A DNA stretch of 64,000 nucleotides, from NCBI RefSeq assembly GCF_019175385.1, contig NC_083339.1:116297601-116361600 (forward strand), in the 5' to 3' direction. This stretch comes from Lycium barbarum. Its lineage: Eukaryota > Streptophyta > Magnoliopsida > Solanales > Solanaceae. The notes below the pieces were generated by a model, which had not been told where the DNA came from, did no database searches, and was given only the letters and a program-made list of their open reading frames with translations. Position 1 is the stretch's first letter. Each line of letters opens with the position of its first letter. The position numbers were made by a program, and so were the translations under genes. Of the stretch, positions 12,184 through 23,450 are shown piece after piece.

Positions 12184-12950
12184 GCAAGAAGTTCATAGCC
12201 TGTGAGGCAAGATATACGCTAGTAGAGAAAGCCTGATGTGCTCTAACTTGGGTGGCTCAAACATTGAGGCATTACTTGTCTTCATACACCACTCACCTCA
12301 TATCCAAGATGGATCTGTTAAGGTACATATCCCGCCAGCCCATGCCCATCGAGAAGTTGGCCAAATGGCAAATCATCGTGTACATAGCCCAGAAAGCCGT
12401 CAAAGGACAAGCCTTGGCTGGCCTACTAGCCGCAAGCCCGGTGGATGAAGAGCTTGAGCCACTTCCCACCCATTTCCCAAACTAAGGTGTGTTGGCTATA
12501 GAAGAAGAAGCAATATAATCCTATACTGGCTGGAAATTATTCTTTGACGGAGCAGTGAATTACAAAGGTTCCGAAATCGGAGCGGTCTTGATATCAGAAA
12601 ATGGGCAACATTACCCCATGGTCACCAAGCTCAAATTCCGCTGTACCAACAACATAGCTGAATACGAGGCCTGCATCTTAGGTCTCAGAATGGCACTAGA
12701 TATGGACCTCAATGAATGATTGGTCATCAAAAATTCTGACTTGCTGACTCATCAAGTACAAGGCGAATGGGCCACTAAGAATGGAAAGATCTTACCATAT
12801 GTGAACTTGGCGCAAAGATTGTGCAAGAAATTCAGGAAGATCGAATTTCGACATACGCCAAGGGCTCAGAATGAATTTGCTGATACATTGGCCACAATAA
12901 CATCGATGATGAAACATCCTAAAAGCAGTCACATCGACCCGCTAAGGATA
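12184..12950 (+). pseudogene. Tandem RNase H region of the Ogre-type element
   Basis: Bases 12,184-12,485 are the worn retroviral RNase H tail (PMPIEKLAKWQ, LLAASPVDEE). Bases 12,528-12,920 encode a second, archaeal/plant-type RNase H starting LFFDGAVNYKGSEIG. It has the Glu in NNIAEYEACILGL and the final Asp in NEFADTLA; the third acidic position lies in IKNSDLL next to an in-frame TGA. A duplicated RNase H of this kind is a marker of the Tat/Ogre lineage. Confidence 0.72.
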
Positions 12951-14213
12951 AGTATGAAAGAAGAACGTGCCCACTATTGCCATGTGGAAGCTGAGCCAGA
13001 TGGCAAGCCACGGTACAACGACATCAAAATGTATCTAGAAGGACGGGAATATCCCGAAAGCATTACAAATAGACAAAGAAAGACCATCCGAAGAATGACG
13101 AATGGTTTCTTCCTAAACAAAGAAGTGCTATACAAGCGAACGTCGGATTTGGGCCTACTTAGATGTGTAGATGCCGGCGAAGCCTCCAAACTTCTAAAAG
13201 AAGTACATGCTGTGACATTTGGGCCCCATATGAATGGATTCGTACTAGCAAAGAAAATTTGACGAGCTGGATATTACTGGATGACTATGGCAAACGATTG
13301 CAGAAAATATGTGCAAAGGTGCCATCAATGTCAAATCCACGGTGTTCTAATCAAGGTCCCTCCAAGTGAGCTTAATGCTATGAGCTTGCCATAGACTTTC
13401 GTTGCTTGGGGCATGGATGTTATCGGACCCATTGAACCCTCAGCTTCAAATGGCCACCGGTTCATTTTAGTTTCCATCGACTACTTCACCAAGTGGGTGG
13501 AAGCAACGTCTCACAAGTCAGTAACAAAGAAAGTGGTAGCAGACTTTATGCGAAACCACATCATATGCTGATTCGGTATACTCGAGTCCATAATAACAGA
13601 CAATGGAGCTAATCTGAATAGCCATCTGATGAAGGATATCTATGCGCAATTCAAGATCACCCACCGAAACTCGACATCCTGCCAACCACAAATGAATGGA
13701 GCCGTAGAAGCGGCCAACAAAAATATCAAGAGGATATTGAGAAAAATGACTGATAATCATAAAGGTTGGCACGAGCAGTTGCCTTATACTTTATTGGGAT
13801 ACCATACCACGGCCAGAACTTCAACAGGGGCAACCCCATACTTGCTGGTCTATGAAACTGAAGCAGTCATCCTTGCTGAAGTTGAGATACCTTCCTTAAG
13901 GATCATCCAGGAAGCAAAATTAGACAATGCTGAATGGGTTCGAGCTCGATATGAGCAATTGGCTTTAATTGATGAGAAAAGGATGGTTGCCGTATGTCAC
14001 AGTCAATTGTACCAACAAAGGATGGAAAGGGCTTTCAACAAGCGAGTCAGAACCAGAGTTTTTCAAATTGGGCAGATGGTGCTCAAAAGGATTTTTCTAC
14101 ATCAAGATAAATACAAAAGAGAGTTTTCTCCCAACTGGCAAGGTCCTTACGTGGTCTGCAAATTACTCTCTGAAGGAGCAGTAGTATTGGTAGAAATAGA
14201 CAGACAAGAGTGA
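12951..14213 (+). pseudogene. Ogre-type integrase, broken
   Basis: The zinc-binding domain runs across a TGA at 13,261: His residues in EVHAVTFGPHMNG, Cys residues in RCHQCQIHG. The catalytic core has Asp in WGMDVIGP, Asp in IITDNGANLN and Glu in QMNGAVEAANKN, so the DDE triad is present, but stops at about 13,392 and 13,569 break it. The C-terminal part (13,629-14,213) has the GPY-like FSPNWQGPYVV. It ends at TGA 14,211. Confidence 0.8.
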
Positions 14214-15219
14214 CCAAAGCCAATCAACTCAGATGCAATCAAGTGGTACTATGCATGAAAAAGGAGTTTCTCAGTTTGTAATAGTACTCTTTGCTTGTAA
14301 TTGTTATCTTACTTGCTTGTATTAGTTATTTCATTTTGCTTGTAATCGTTTTGTAATAGATAGGCGAAACAAAACATTTTTGTAATATAAACTACGCAAT
14401 GACCTGACTTCCCCACAGTGGGATACATAGACAGTCCGTCTGGGACCCGATCGCTTTATTAGTAAAAACCAAAAAGTCCTTTTTTCTATTATTCTGAACT
14501 ACGTTCGACCTGAATTCCTGCTACGACAGGATACATAGGCGCTCTTTAAGCTCGATCGCACTAAAAGAAAAACCCAAGAAACCCCTAGGAAGACTTAGAG
14601 ATAGTACTTCACAAAAGGACAAGGATTGCTGCGCGCCTAACAGGGGCTGAATTTTTGAGAAGATCTCAAAAATTCGCGCCGTCAATCCACTACGAAGAAT
14701 CAGATAACCCAAAGTTGTAAACTGGGGCAGAAATTTTGAGGATACCTCAACATTTCCTGTAACTCAGAAGATTCGGCATGAGAGTTTGTCAATCAGGACT
14801 CAAATTGGGGCAGAATTTTTGAGAAAAGGTCGCAAAAAATTCGTGCGAAGAAGCAAAAAAACCTAGTCATAAAGAAGGATACCCCTCATTCAAAGCACAC
14901 GTCATCACAATTGACCTTACTGCTTTCAAAATAATGCATTTATTTTCCGACAAATTAGATACATTTATAATAACGTTATGAAAAAATGATTTTTCTGCAA
15001 GATGAAAGTAAAATTATCTTTTGAATACAGGAGCCGAAAGGGTCTTCGGGTCCAGAATGCCGAGGATGCGACAGCGACAAGAATCAAATTTAAATAAGGA
15101 AAAAACTAATCCTTTTTAATGCAGGTCCCCAGGATGTCGGAAGACGATCCTTTTTATAATTTTGCTTTATACATAGGAAATGATTCGCCAAAGAGGATCA
15201 TAATCACTTCTGGGATCCG

Positions 15220-15565
15220 ACTTTTGGAATACAGATCCAGTCACGAAGGCCATAGGGTTTTGAACATCACAAAGGACAAAACATTTAGCCACAAAGGCTA
15301 AGAAAGATCGGAATACCATGAGGGTTAAGTATCCAGCCACGAGGGCTATGAAAGATTTTGAATACCACAAGAATGAATATCCATCCATAAGGGATACAAA
15401 GGGTTTAAAAGCCACAAGGGAAAAATATCTAGCCATGAGGGCTATGAAAGATCGGAATGCCATAAGGGCTAAATATCTAGCCACAAGGGCTGTAGGAGGA
15501 CCTAAATGCCACAAGGGCAAATACCTGGCCATAAGGGCCCCACAAAGAACAAAAGGCCACGAGGG
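15220..15565 (+). repeat. Tandem array of AAGGGCTA-type units
   Basis: About nine imperfect copies of a 35-45 bp unit with core GCCACAAGGGCTATGAAAGAT follow one another. They differ by point changes (CCACAAGGG, CCATAAGGG, CCATGAGGG). The core GCC-A-GAGGG is shared with the following array, suggesting both grew from one ancestor. Confidence 0.7.
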
Positions 15566-15689
15566 CAAAATCACCGGCCAATGGGGTCGTAGTAAAACAA
15601 AATGACATAGCTGACCAAGAGGGTCACAACCGGCATTAAGGACGAATGAAAGACGATTTAGCCGAAGAGGCCATGCCTGTCATTTGCAT

Positions 15690-16205
15690 CACTTCTTCTT
15701 ATTTTCCAAGAGGGCCATTGCATATCCGTTCCTGCTGCCAAGAGGGCCATCACTTCTTCTTATTTTCCAAGAGGGCCATGCATATATATTTTCCTGCTGC
15801 CGAGAGGGCAATTCATACAAACACGTCAAGAGGGTCATTTATACAAACATGCCAAGAGGGCCATTGCATATCCATTTTCCAGCTGCCAAGAGGGCCATCA
15901 CTTCTTCTTATTTGCCAAGAGGGCCATTGCATAGCTATTTTCCTGCTGCCGAGAGGGCCATTCATACAAATACGCCAAGAGGGCCATTCATACGAACATG
16001 CCAAGAGGGTCATTGCATATCAATTTTTCTACTGCCGAGAGGGCCATTCATACAAACATGCCAAGAGGGATATTCATACAAACACGCCAAGAGGGCCATT
16101 TATACAAACATTCCAAGAGGGCCATTCATACAAACATGCCAAGAGGGCCATTCATACAAACATGCCAAGAGGGTATTTATTTCAATTGCCGAGAAGGCCA
16201 TGCAT
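15690..16205 (+). repeat. Tandem array of GCCAAGAGGGCCAT units
   Basis: At least 18 copies of the core GCCAAGAGGGCCATT are seen. Spacers are either short (ATACAAACAT, giving a 26 bp unit) or longer (GCATATCC...TTTCCTGCTGCC). Units of 26 bp shift frame each time, and since the repeat lacks stop codons in any plus frame, long spurious ORFs rich in EGH, KRA and RGP appear in all three plus frames. Confidence 0.8.
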
Positions 16206-16224
16206 ATAAATTACATGATATAGC

Positions 16225-16420
16225 AAGACAAAAAAGCGATGTAAAATCGGTCATGAGACCGCAGTATTCGCCCCAAAAAGACAAAGCAATGTAACACCGG
16301 TCAGGAGACTGCAGTGTTCGCTCAAGAACAAGACGATGTAAATTCGGTCAGATGACCGCAATATTCGTCATCCAAAAATCAATGTTACTCAGCAGATGGA
16401 AACAAATTTGTAGCCACCAG
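16225..16420 (+). repeat. Short array of GATGTAAAATCGGTCAGGAGACCGCAGT units
   Basis: Three imperfect units of about 50-55 bp (about 16,238, 16,288 and 16,332). Each has CGGTCA(G/T)GAGAC-CGCAGTATTCG, which contains a small inverted repeat (CGGTC...GACCG). Confidence 0.65.
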
Positions 16421-17040
16421 ACAGAGCAAGTTGATCAAATCAAATCCAGACAGATTGCGGAGCAAACGTGAAACTTTTTATTACGCAGCCGGTCGAGATA
16501 AGGTGCCCATGAGAGTCAAGCTCTCCGGACACGACTTGGAAGATCACTCCTTACCACGCTCAACCACAAAATTTTGCTTATTTGCTTATGTGCTTTGTCT
16601 GTTTTATTATTCCGCAACCAGTTGGACACACACCGAAACACGCAAAGGCATTCCCACATAAGGGATACCCTTTTCCTCTGATATAGTCGAACTACAAGTG
16701 ACTTGATTCCTAAGAGGCAAGATATGTAGGCGGACTCAATGCTAGAGAGTCAGTCACACTCGTACCAATCACACCGGGCTTTGCGACTTGACAACTGGGA
16801 AATCCGAGAATTTGCTTTAATTTGCATTTTTTAGAAGTCCTAATCGAGTCGAACTACAAGTGGCCTGAATTCTCATGAAACTTGAGATATGTATGAAACT
16901 CAAAAATCAGGGTCCGGCCATATATTTTGAAAATTGTATGAAAATGAGAGGCAATATGACTGGGGTCAGTCAAAAATCAGGGTTAGTCAAATTTCGTTGC
17001 TCGAGAATGGTCCGCCATCCCCGAACACCGAAAGGGCAGT

Positions 17041-17494
17041 TGTTGACACCTAATTTTTTGACCTCGCATAATTTATTTTAATTGCTCAAAGTACTTGAGT
17101 ATTAAATGGGATAATATATGTTTTTTTTAGAAAATTAGAATGATTTTACAAGCTATGCAGATAATATTTTACCTTTATTGTTTGGTAAAATAATTTCTAT
17201 AATAAACCATTTGGAAATTACTTTACAGCAATCAATGATGCATTTTACTAATTTAAACCAAGAAATAGTGTAAAATAACTATTTATTTAATTGTTCAAAA
17301 TTATCATAAATTAATCAGTAAATATTTACCCCAATTTAATTCAAGGAAATTGATCAATTGAAATGAATAATCATTTTTACCCCCAAATTTTAATTTCTGC
17401 ATAATCAATTTATATGGAAAATTCTCAAATTAATTATAATTAATTTAGATAATGAATTATGGTTATATTTTTAAATTGCTTATTATATATATAA
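17041..17494 (+). repeat. Partial 3' LTR of the Ogre-type element
   Basis: It starts TGTTGACACCTAATTTTTTGACC, a common LTR start in Tat/Ogre elements, just after a purine-rich tract. It is AT-rich and stops at about 17,494 where EPRV homology begins. Either the EPRV or a rearrangement cut the LTR, as no continuation is seen on the far side of the EPRV block (base 51,398 onward is element D). Confidence 0.6.
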
Positions 17495-18200
17495 GCACGG
17501 ATCGCACTGTGAGATGATATTGCAGAGGAACTTTTACTAGGTTACTAACCCTGGCGATAGGGTTGTCCAACTCAGAACAAGTTCAAAATCAACCCTAGAC
17601 GCCACCTCAGCTAAGCGGGCAAAACAACAGGACCACCGCCTGAATCTTAACAGTCCGCCTGGGTTATTCTCTGTCTGACCTCAGTACCATCTTTGGTGAA
17701 TCCTAGCTAATTAAAGCATTTCACCATAATACCTAGTAGTCTAGTGTGATATAGGTCAACACAAGGTTTTTTAGCCTGTCATTTAGGCTAAATATGAACA
17801 AGTAATTTTAAATATAAAACAAAGTAAAAATTACCTAGAAATGAAAGTTGTGGTTAGCAGAGATGGAGATAATAAACAACAAACTTTTTATTTAAAGAGA
17901 GTTTTTTACAAGTAGAGAGAGAAGGGGGTCTGTGAAAACCTGCCTTCTAGTGTAACTAAATGATCCTTATATAATGGATTAGTTCAAGAGACGACAAAAT
18001 TAAAAAGATAAAAATGGCCGACAAATGGCCAACATGATAAAAAGCAAAAGAGACTCCTTTTTTAAAATCTTAGCGGAAGACTACAAATTTGAAAAAGAAA
18101 AGTTGAAAAAAGTAAAGTCTAATACTTACTAAAAAACAAACTACTTTACGTTATCTTTTATGAAAAGGTATGCTTTATAAAAGCAAATTCTTGTGGCGGG
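17495..18200 (-). promoter_or_regulatory. EPRV intergenic region, minus-strand copy
   Basis: It matches 49,933-50,655 read on the opposite strand (for example GTTGTCCAACTCAGAAC and the CACACTAGACTACTAGG region), so it is the same viral intergenic region. On the minus strand it carries TATATAAGG at 17,965-17,973 and AATAAA at 17,887-17,892. The match ends at 17,495, about 10 bases before where the primer site should be; no primer site is present here. Confidence 0.72.
17965..17973 (-). promoter_or_regulatory. 35S-like TATA box of the EPRV, minus copy
   Basis: The minus strand reads TATATAAGG, the same core as the caulimovirus 35S-type promoter. An AATAAA lies 73 bases downstream, the normal arrangement for a terminally redundant pararetroviral transcript. 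Confidence 0.62.
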
Positions 18201-18210
18201 GTCCACCTTA

Positions 18211-19628
18211 TCACTTCATTATTGATTTTCCCTTGTCTTTAGCTGAGCTGGAAGATTCTTCCTGTTGGCTTGTGAATTGTGCCAGGAATTGGGAAAAGTC
18301 TTCAGTATTATCTGGACTCTGAGATTCTCCTGCTAAAATATGATTTGCATTTGCATCATCATCTTCATTGTCTGTAGTATGACCAGCTGATGCCATGGAT
18401 GCATCTGAGGGGATTTCCATATTAAGTTTTTTCATTAAATCTTTTTAAATTCTTCCATGTATGCGGCTATTATTTCGTCTGAAGACATAACTCCCTTTTT
18501 CATTTGAATTCTTCTAGCAATATGCTGGAAAGGATTGGAAATTTCCCTTTGTCTAGAATGAATTGAGTCTCTATAACTGCTATTGTAGTCTCAATTTGGT
18601 CTATTAACTCTTGTCCAGGAATAGTTCCATTAGCATATTTTTGTATTTACTTCTTCCAGAATTTCGTATAAAAAATCCTGTATAGGCAAGGAATATTTTG
18701 TGGGGTATTACCCACTTCTACAGACCATTTCATGATCCATGGGATAGAGAATTCAATGAAGAAATACATATTAGCAATTCCTTCAAAGAACGTAGTATTA
18801 GTCTCCAAATCTATAATTTTTGGAGAAACTTCAATCCATTCAGTATATAAACTTTTAAAGGGCTCTGGTAAAATATTTACACTTGGACCATAACTGATCC
18901 ATCATTGACAAAACCAATTTAGAATGCCTTGTTTATAAACATTGGCGTATATTTTTATAAACCATGAATGTTTCCTATTAGGATTTTCATATAAAAATAC
19001 TTTATCAAAGCCTTCAACATAATCCCAATAATTAAATTTAACTGGGATTTTTTGTTCAGGATGGATATAATCCTTTTTCCTTCAAAGTACTTATTCCCCA
19101 TTCATTTGGAGAGAAAATAATTTTTATAATGATTTCTGAAAAGTTATAAACTCTTTTGCTATTAGCAGGGTAAAAATGTTGAAATTCTGTTGATCCTAAA
19201 GATGAAAGAACCAACTCATAATTCATGCGATATTTATAAGTAATTATAGCGTATGACGCTTGATCAAAATACCTTTGCATGATTTGCCAAGGCTCATTTC
19301 TCCATTGGAGATCTTCATTTTCTATGAGAATTATCAACTCTATGTTGTCATTTTGTTTATATGAATCAATGTCCTCATGATCATCATCAGTAAGGGCACT
19401 AGAATATGAAGGTGGCATATTATCCTTCTTTTATTGGGCTTCTATAAAAGCCAAATATTGTTCATATGTAATTTGTTTCCTGCTATTACTGGAAGATCCT
19501 GCAATATTATCAGCTATTAGCTTTTTGCTACCCATTTGGGCTAGAACAGTGCCTTTGCCTGTTCCCTTGGATGTTGTTCCTCTATCTCCCCGTCCTTTAT
19601 TAGAGTTGGGGCTAAATTGGGGCCTCAT
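18211..19628 (-). pseudogene. EPRV 3'-terminal ORF, minus copy, broken
   Basis: It starts at 19,628 just after the RNase H end and ends at 18,211 just before the intergenic region. The N-terminal third is polar with Gly/Ser/Lys-rich sequence (GSSSNSRKQITYEQYLAF). The middle has WQIMQRYFDQASYA and EFQHFYPANSKRVYNF. The C-terminus is acidic (TDNEDDDANANH). A stop near 19,431 and multiple frameshifts at 18,436-19,055 break it. The position after pol corresponds to the transactivator/viroplasmin gene of caulimoviruses, but I see no motif proving that function. Confidence 0.6.
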
Positions 19629-19686
19629 CCTACAAATATGATGAATAAGAGTTATGAACTCGAATATTCTTTTGTAAGAATATCAG
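19629..19686 (-). pseudogene. RNase H C-terminal tail of the split EPRV
   Basis: On the minus strand this continues the RNase H frame interrupted at 44,741: the sequence resumes with LPDILTKEY, which completes the SLPD motif started on the far side of element A. The first five bases (ATCAG on plus) are one copy of the target-site duplication; the other is ACCAG at 44,741-44,745. Confidence 0.72.
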
Positions 19687-22180
19687 TGTCACGACCCAAT
19701 TTCACAAAATCGCGCGGGCACCTACCTATCCCACCTCGGTAGGCGAACCCTGAATTCAACATTCACAAACCCAATATATATATAGCGGAATAAAATAAAG
19801 CAACGAAGCCTGTCATTTAGATATATAATAAATGCAGAAGTAATCATAAACCACACCAGTAACTGGTCTGATCATACAAGAGCACTAATTAAATACTACA
19901 AGTCTGAATATATCCGAGCCAATCCAACATCACAATCCAATCAACAAGCATCTCAATCAAATCATAATGCGATGCAATGCCATAATAGTATGAATGCAAT
20001 ACAATGCCATGCAAATAAGGCGTACATATGTACTCCGAACGAAAATATCGACGTCTCGGTAGCACAACCCAGGGTGACTTGCGAATTCTAAGTGCCACTC
20101 GTCCCGGATCTTTGCCCAACAGACAGACGAGACCCCGGATCTTTGCCCACGGGGGGTTTCACCGGCACCACCCTGGGGGACGCGCGGAGTCAATGCACTA
20201 ACAACGATTCCAGAACATCATCGAAATCGGCCATGCAACAACGATGCCGGAATAGATCATCGAACATCGGCCATCTCACAATCACTCAAGTAAAAGAGTC
20301 TGTCAAATATCAGTTTCGCACAATCAACGATTCCGGAATTGAACCTCAGACATCGGCTTTCTCACAATCACTCAAGTAAAAGATTTTGTCAAATACAATT
20401 TCATACAATCAATGATACCGGATCATCACCGGGTATCGGCTATGCATCATGAATGAGTCAAAATATATGCAATGCATGTATCAACATCAAAAATCAAGTT
20501 CAATATCACAAGTACCAACAATGGGGTACGCCAACAATGTATCATATCACAATACCAGCAGTGGGTATACCAACAATATATCAATATCACAATATTAATA
20601 GTGGGTATGCCTACAATATATCAATACAATACCAATAGTGGGTATGCCAACAATATACCCAAATCAAGATGAATAATAGGATCTAATATCTACCAACAAC
20701 TCATGACTTCAAGCCAATACAATAGAACAGTCAAGCACAACACAACAGGGTGGCTAGTCTCAACACACAACAAGGCCCAACCTAAGGTAATATCCAACCC
20801 AACTTCATACCCGAAGGTTCACATGCTGTCTCCAACAATATAATCTAAATATGTGCTTTGCTATACGAAGTCTCACCAAGGGTAAGCCATAAGCTACCTG
20901 GATGGCCGAACCGAAACACCCCCAACTCACTCATTTGCCTTGCCTTTTCGCTAAACCCTAGAACCAAAGTAATCTAAGCATAATCGAATTCTATATTAGA
21001 AATCATAAAGAATGATGCTAATATTGCTATAATTCAAATTAGGTCAATTCTAACCCTATAAATTAGGGAAACGGGCCCACAAGGGCAAATCGAGAAATTC
21101 AGAAGCAAAATACCAAATTAAGTACTAGTTGATCATAACCCAACCACTAATATTAACTCAAGGATTACCCTAATTTCTAATTTTAAGCAAAACCCCCAAA
21201 TTGGGTATAAACCCTAAGTGTTTGATTCCTAAATTCAACGCTAAAAGTGGAAGATATATGATTAATAAGCTTAGACTATTCAATATCTAACGTAAACATT
21301 ACCAATTTATCATTAATATGCTTAGGGACAATGTTCTTCCAAAACCCCCTTTCAACTCCCATCACCATGGGTTTATTAAGGAAAAGAGGGAACCTAACAT
21401 GTTTATGGTTAAAGGAAGAGTGAAGAAATAAACAAGATTTACCTCCGAGATTGTCCTCCAAATATCCTTAAGAATAGGTCCCTCAAGCTCAAATATTGAA
21501 ATGGGACATAATGAGGGTCTAAGGGCTTTTAACACTTTATTAATGTTACTAACTGCCCGTCACCAGCCTTAGCGATACTGGGACCGCCCCAGCGGTCAAG
21601 CCTAAAATGCTCAGACCGCTTCAGCGGCAGGGTTACCGCCCCAGCGGTACCACTGCCTCGGTGCTGGTGCTGGTGCTGCCAAAGCGAGCACCAGACACCA
21701 GAAAACTTTCCAAGTTTCACAATTCGATCCGATTTTCCGACTAGTTCCCGAGGCCATATGCTCACATACCATATACACACACATAAAAACGCGTTACGAA
21801 TGAGCTTGTGGCCTCAAAATTCCCAACGGAGGTCTTGTTGACCGAGTCAACCCCCGATGCCTTAATTCCCATTTCCCAACCCAAGTCCCGAAATGCATCC
21901 AAGTGCATTGGGAAGTGAACCAAATACACACACAAGTACTAAATGACCAACCGAATCTCTCGAAATGGATGAAATTTCGAAGAGGGTCCGTTTACTCTAA
22001 AGTCAACTTTGGGTCAAACGTTTTCCACTTTAAGACTATATTTCCCATAAGTTGTCCGAATCCGGTCCAGACACCTCAGGAAGCATGTAAACGGTCCCCT
22101 TAGGTCAAAAGTGAGCTAATCAATGCTCGGGAATGGGAAAAATTACCGAAAAGACTATAACGACCAAACGGGTTGTTGCA
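19687..22180 (-). repeat. 3' LTR of element A
   Basis: Plus-strand ends are TGTCACGACCCAATTTCAC and GGTTGTTGCA; the partner is at 42,312-44,740. It contains CTCAAGTAAAAGAGT repeats of about 85 bp (20,250-20,450), 40-bp repeats (20,530-20,650) and a GCGGT/ACCGC palindrome cluster (21,550-21,660). ORFs within are shadows of repeats. Confidence 0.88.
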
Positions 22181-22774
22181 TCAGATACCAATTGAACCGT
22201 CGCTCGTCCTCGAGCGAAGAAAAGAACGAAAGTAGGAAAATACCTGAATCAGTGAACACCTGGGGATATCGGCTACACATGTCGAACTCGGTCTCCCAAG
22301 TAGCCTCTTCACAGGACGGTGCTTCCATTGCACCTTCACAGAAGCAATTTCCGTACGACCTCAACTTCTGAACCTGCCTATCCAAGATCACGATAGGTTC
22401 TTCCTCATAAGTCAAATTCTCATCAAGCAATATAGAATCCCAACGGACAATGTAGGTGCCGTCGGCATGGTACTTCTTCAGCATCGAAACATGAAAGATC
22501 GGATGAACCCCCACCAAGCCTAGCAGCAATGCTAACTCATAAGCTACATTACCGATATATCCACAATCTCAAATGGACCAATGTACCTGTGGCTCAACTT
22601 GCCCCTCTTACCAAACCTCATAACACCCTTCATGGGTGAAACCTTCAATAGAACCTGGTCACCAATAGTAAACTTCAAATCCCGGACCTTTCGAACCGCA
22701 TACATCTTTTGCCGACTCTGAGCTGCCAAAAGCTTGGCCTGAATAACTCTCACCCTATCAAGGGACTCTCTCAA
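22181..22774 (-). pseudogene. Element A integrase C-terminus and chromodomain
   Basis: Bases 22,544-22,774 encode the integrase tail with GDQVLLKVSPMKGV and the GPY/F-like HRYIGPFEIV. Bases 22,230-22,529 encode a chromodomain-like segment (HVSMLKKYHADGTY, EEEPIVILDRQVQKLRS, EEATWETE), which marks the Tekay/Del group of chromoviruses. A frameshift lies inside the chromodomain: the core reads NCFCEGAMEAPSC, where the usual Trp-containing core is lost. A break also separates it from the integrase tail. Confidence 0.78.
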
Positions 22775-23450
22775 TAGATCCGTGCTCTAAGGTCGAGCCT
22801 CAAACCCATCAAACTAACCAATCGGAGATCTACTTCTCCTATTATATAAAGCCTCAAAAGGCGCTATACCAATACTCAAATGATAACTGTTATTGTACGC
22901 AAATTCTACTAAGGGCAAGTGCTAATCCCAATGACCACCGAAATCAATAACACACGCTCTCAACATGTCCTTGAGCACCTGAATGGTCCACTCAGAATGG
23001 CCATCAGTCTGGGGATGGAAAGCTGTACTAAGGTCTAATCGGGTACCCAACTCCTCGTGAAATGCCCTAAAAAATCGGGAAGTGAAGATAGAACCCCAAT
23101 CAGATATAACAGAAATAGAAACCCCATGTAATCTCACAATATCCCGAATATACATCTTAGCTACCTTCTCTGCGGTATAGGAAACCTGAACTGGGACAAA
23201 GTGAGCGGACTTCGTCAATCGATCCACTATCACCCAAATAGAATCAAACTTACCAAGAGTCTTCGGAAGACCCGTGACGAAATCCATGGTAATCCTATCC
23301 AACTTCCACTCGGGAATGGGCATCCTCTGAAGCACCCCATTGGGCTGCTGGTGCTCATATTTTACCTCCTGACAATTTCCACTCTTAGCCAAAAACTCAA
23401 CTATATCTCTCTTCATCCGACGCCACCAATAGTGCTATCTAAAGTCATGG
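22775..23450 (-). pseudogene. Element A integrase core
   Basis: Frame 22,922-23,416 has the catalytic Asp residues in ITMDFVTGLP and ISDWGSIFTS (a Trp replaces the usual Arg after Asp) and the Glu in DGHSEWTIQ (normally GQSERTIQ). The zinc-finger Cys pair is damaged: SGNCQEVK, with Ser at the first Cys position. The frame is lost after 22,922. The His pair lies upstream, in the next entry. Confidence 0.78.

Larger units (their letters stand above)
14214..17040 (+). other. Long 3' UTR of the Ogre-type element
   Basis: No supported gene. After integrase the sequence holds repeated GGGGCAGAATTTTTGAG boxes with partly complementary CTCAAAAATTC partners (about 14,640-14,840) and three tandem arrays, listed separately. 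A purine-rich stretch (CCGAAAGGGCAG) lies directly before the LTR at 17,041 and is the probable polypurine tract. ORFs in this stretch follow the repeats and are not protein genes. Confidence 0.65.
6110..17494 (+). mobile_element. Tat/Ogre-type Ty3/gypsy retrotransposon, 5' LTR missing, 3' LTR truncated
   Basis: Plus-strand order is a leader with a degenerate ORF, gag, aspartic protease followed by a G-patch-like segment, RT, an extra RNase H, integrase, a long repeat-rich 3' UTR and the start of a 3' LTR (TGTTGACACCTAATTT at 17,041). The second RNase H, a long 3' UTR and LTRs starting TGTTGACACC are Tat/Ogre-lineage traits. No 5' LTR or primer site is visible on the left. The 3' LTR stops after about 450 bp at the EPRV boundary. 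Many in-frame stops mark it as old. Confidence 0.82.

Noticed and set aside
15690..16205. CRISPR-like regular repeats
   Set aside because: The spacers are themselves repeated and variable in length, there is no leader or cas gene, and the window is plant nuclear DNA.
15646..16294. Overlapping ORFs of 95-187 codons rich in EGH, KRA and RGP
   Set aside because: They follow a 26-bp minisatellite without stop codons in any plus frame; no independent sign of coding.
20453..20672. Two overlapping plus ORFs rich in Asn, Tyr and Gln
   Set aside because: They result from the 40-bp LTR repeat and occur similarly at 43,000-43,221.
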